Of a stretch of 6,307 bases of DNA, positions 5,729 through 6,307 are shown piece after piece. A model generated the notes under the pieces. That model was not told where the DNA came from and searched no databases. It saw nothing but the letters and a program-made list of their open reading frames with translations. The stretch is from Bacteroidota bacterium (GTDB lineage Bacteria; Bacteroidota; Bacteroidia; Bacteroidales; UBA932): NCBI GenBank assembly GCA_009778375.1, contig WRJW01000141.1, forward strand, positions 1-6,307, read 5' to 3'. Each line of letters begins with the position of its first letter. Position 1 is the stretch's first letter. Made by a program: the position numbers and the translations under genes.

Positions 5729-6307
5729 ATGAATATAGAGGGAAGAGGATTGATTCAAGCGCTGGGATTTCTCCCTAAAGAGAACGCATCGGCTGTTTTC
5801 GTTAAAAAATATGCCGATGGTTATCTTATTGAGGCGGATTTCGAGAAGGAGCGGTTCAACTACGGAGATAAAATTAAAACCGACAGCAAGAGTACCCAAA
5901 ACTTTTCGTCTACCGAAAATTTTGTAGTGTTGGAGTGCGTCAATCGTTTGTTAGAAAAAGGGTACAAACCGGAACATATTGTTTTGGAAAAAACTTGGGG
6001 TGCAGGACACGGAACTTCGGGACGGTTGGATATTTGCGTAACTCGCGATGACGGTTCTGAATATTTATTGATAGAATGTAAAACATACGGCAAAGAGTTT
6101 AACAAAGAATTTGCCCGAATGAAAAAGGACGGCGGACAACTTTTTACCTATTTCAAATTCAGCAATAAAGCCGATGTTATCATGCTTTACGCCTCCGAAC
6201 TCAAAGGTAAAGAATTTATTTATCGCAACGAAATTGTAAAAATAGAAGACGATTACCGCACGGGAGATGTAAAAGATTTTTACGAGAAATGGAATAAATT
6301 AACCAAA
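5729..6307 (+). CDS. N-terminal part of a probable restriction-modification protein with a PD-(D/E)XK domain, 3' end missing
   Basis: The frame is open for 193 codons from ATG 5729 to the last base of the window. It contains a second nuclease-like domain: NFVVLECVNRLLEKGYKPEH at residues 64-83, then SGRLDICV with Asp101, and YLLIECKTYG with Glu116 and Lys118. KKDGGQLFTYF (132-142) and VIMLYASEL (150-158) follow, and the visible part ends DFYEKWNKLTK. This order resembles the N-termini of large Bacteroidota and Firmicutes proteins annotated as N-6 DNA methylase or restriction subunit M, where the nuclease domain precedes an adenine methyltransferase. The methylase part would lie outside the window and is not seen. 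Hand counts of three 60-base lines give about 33-38% GC, against about 53% for a line of alr, which suggests acquisition by transfer. It could instead be another kind of nuclease-domain protein. Confidence 0.68.
   Translation, partial: MNIEGRGLIQALGFLPKENASAVFVKKYADGYLIEADFEKERFNYGDKIKTDSKSTQNFSSTENFVVLECVNRLLEKGYKPEHIVLEKTWGAGHGTSGRLDICVTRDDGSEYLLIECKTYGKEFNKEFARMKKDGGQLFTYFKFSNKADVIMLYASELKGKEFIYRNEIVKIEDDYRTGDVKDFYEKWNKLTK

Noticed and set aside
5275..6307. A complete, novel defence system.
   Set aside because: Only one small protein and one truncated gene are visible; the methylase and specificity parts are not in the window, so a system cannot be claimed.

Overview
The window looks like chromosomal DNA from a member of the Bacteroidota, most likely Bacteroidales-like. 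The evidence is threefold. Every promoter-like site seen is a TAnnTTTG -7 box, the Bacteroidota type. Starts mostly lack a strong Shine-Dalgarno sequence. The proteins (short RsmI, CxxC/CxxC thymidine kinase, the delta subunit with GEEPYYID, a DUF1460 protein and a small HsdR_N-like protein) resemble Bacteroidota versions. This placement rests on recognition of families, not on a search. The sequence is gene-dense, with no RNA gene, IS element or CRISPR array visible and no gene-free stretch above 60 bases.

Left part (1-1680): a leftward pair, rsmI followed 12 bases later by a membrane-anchored helix-hairpin-helix (HhH) protein that runs off the left edge. Middle (1681-3338): a rightward pair, tdk then alr, 5 bases apart. 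The rsmI/tdk divide is a compact divergent control region in which the two -7 boxes face each other and form the core of a 14-bp inverted repeat (13/14 pairs). Next (3304-5225): a leftward pair, holA then a secreted DUF1460 amidase-like protein, coupled through TAATG. The DUF1460 gene collides tail-to-tail with alr and the two coding ends overlap by 35 bp. Right part (5226-6307): divergent from holA lie a small standalone HsdR_N-type nuclease-fold protein and, 52 bases on, the AT-richer 5' end of a much larger gene. That gene begins with a second PD-(D/E)XK domain and is probably a restriction-modification protein.

Functionally most of this is housekeeping: 16S rRNA methylation, thymidine salvage, D-alanine supply, the replication clamp loader and probable cell-wall turnover. 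The less ordinary parts are the orphan HsdR_N-like protein beside holA, the edge of a probable restriction-modification locus at the right end, the face-to-face promoter palindrome, two probably leaderless promoters, and a repeat-bearing linker in the HhH protein. I do not see a clearly new biological system inside the window; the best place for one would be just beyond the right edge.
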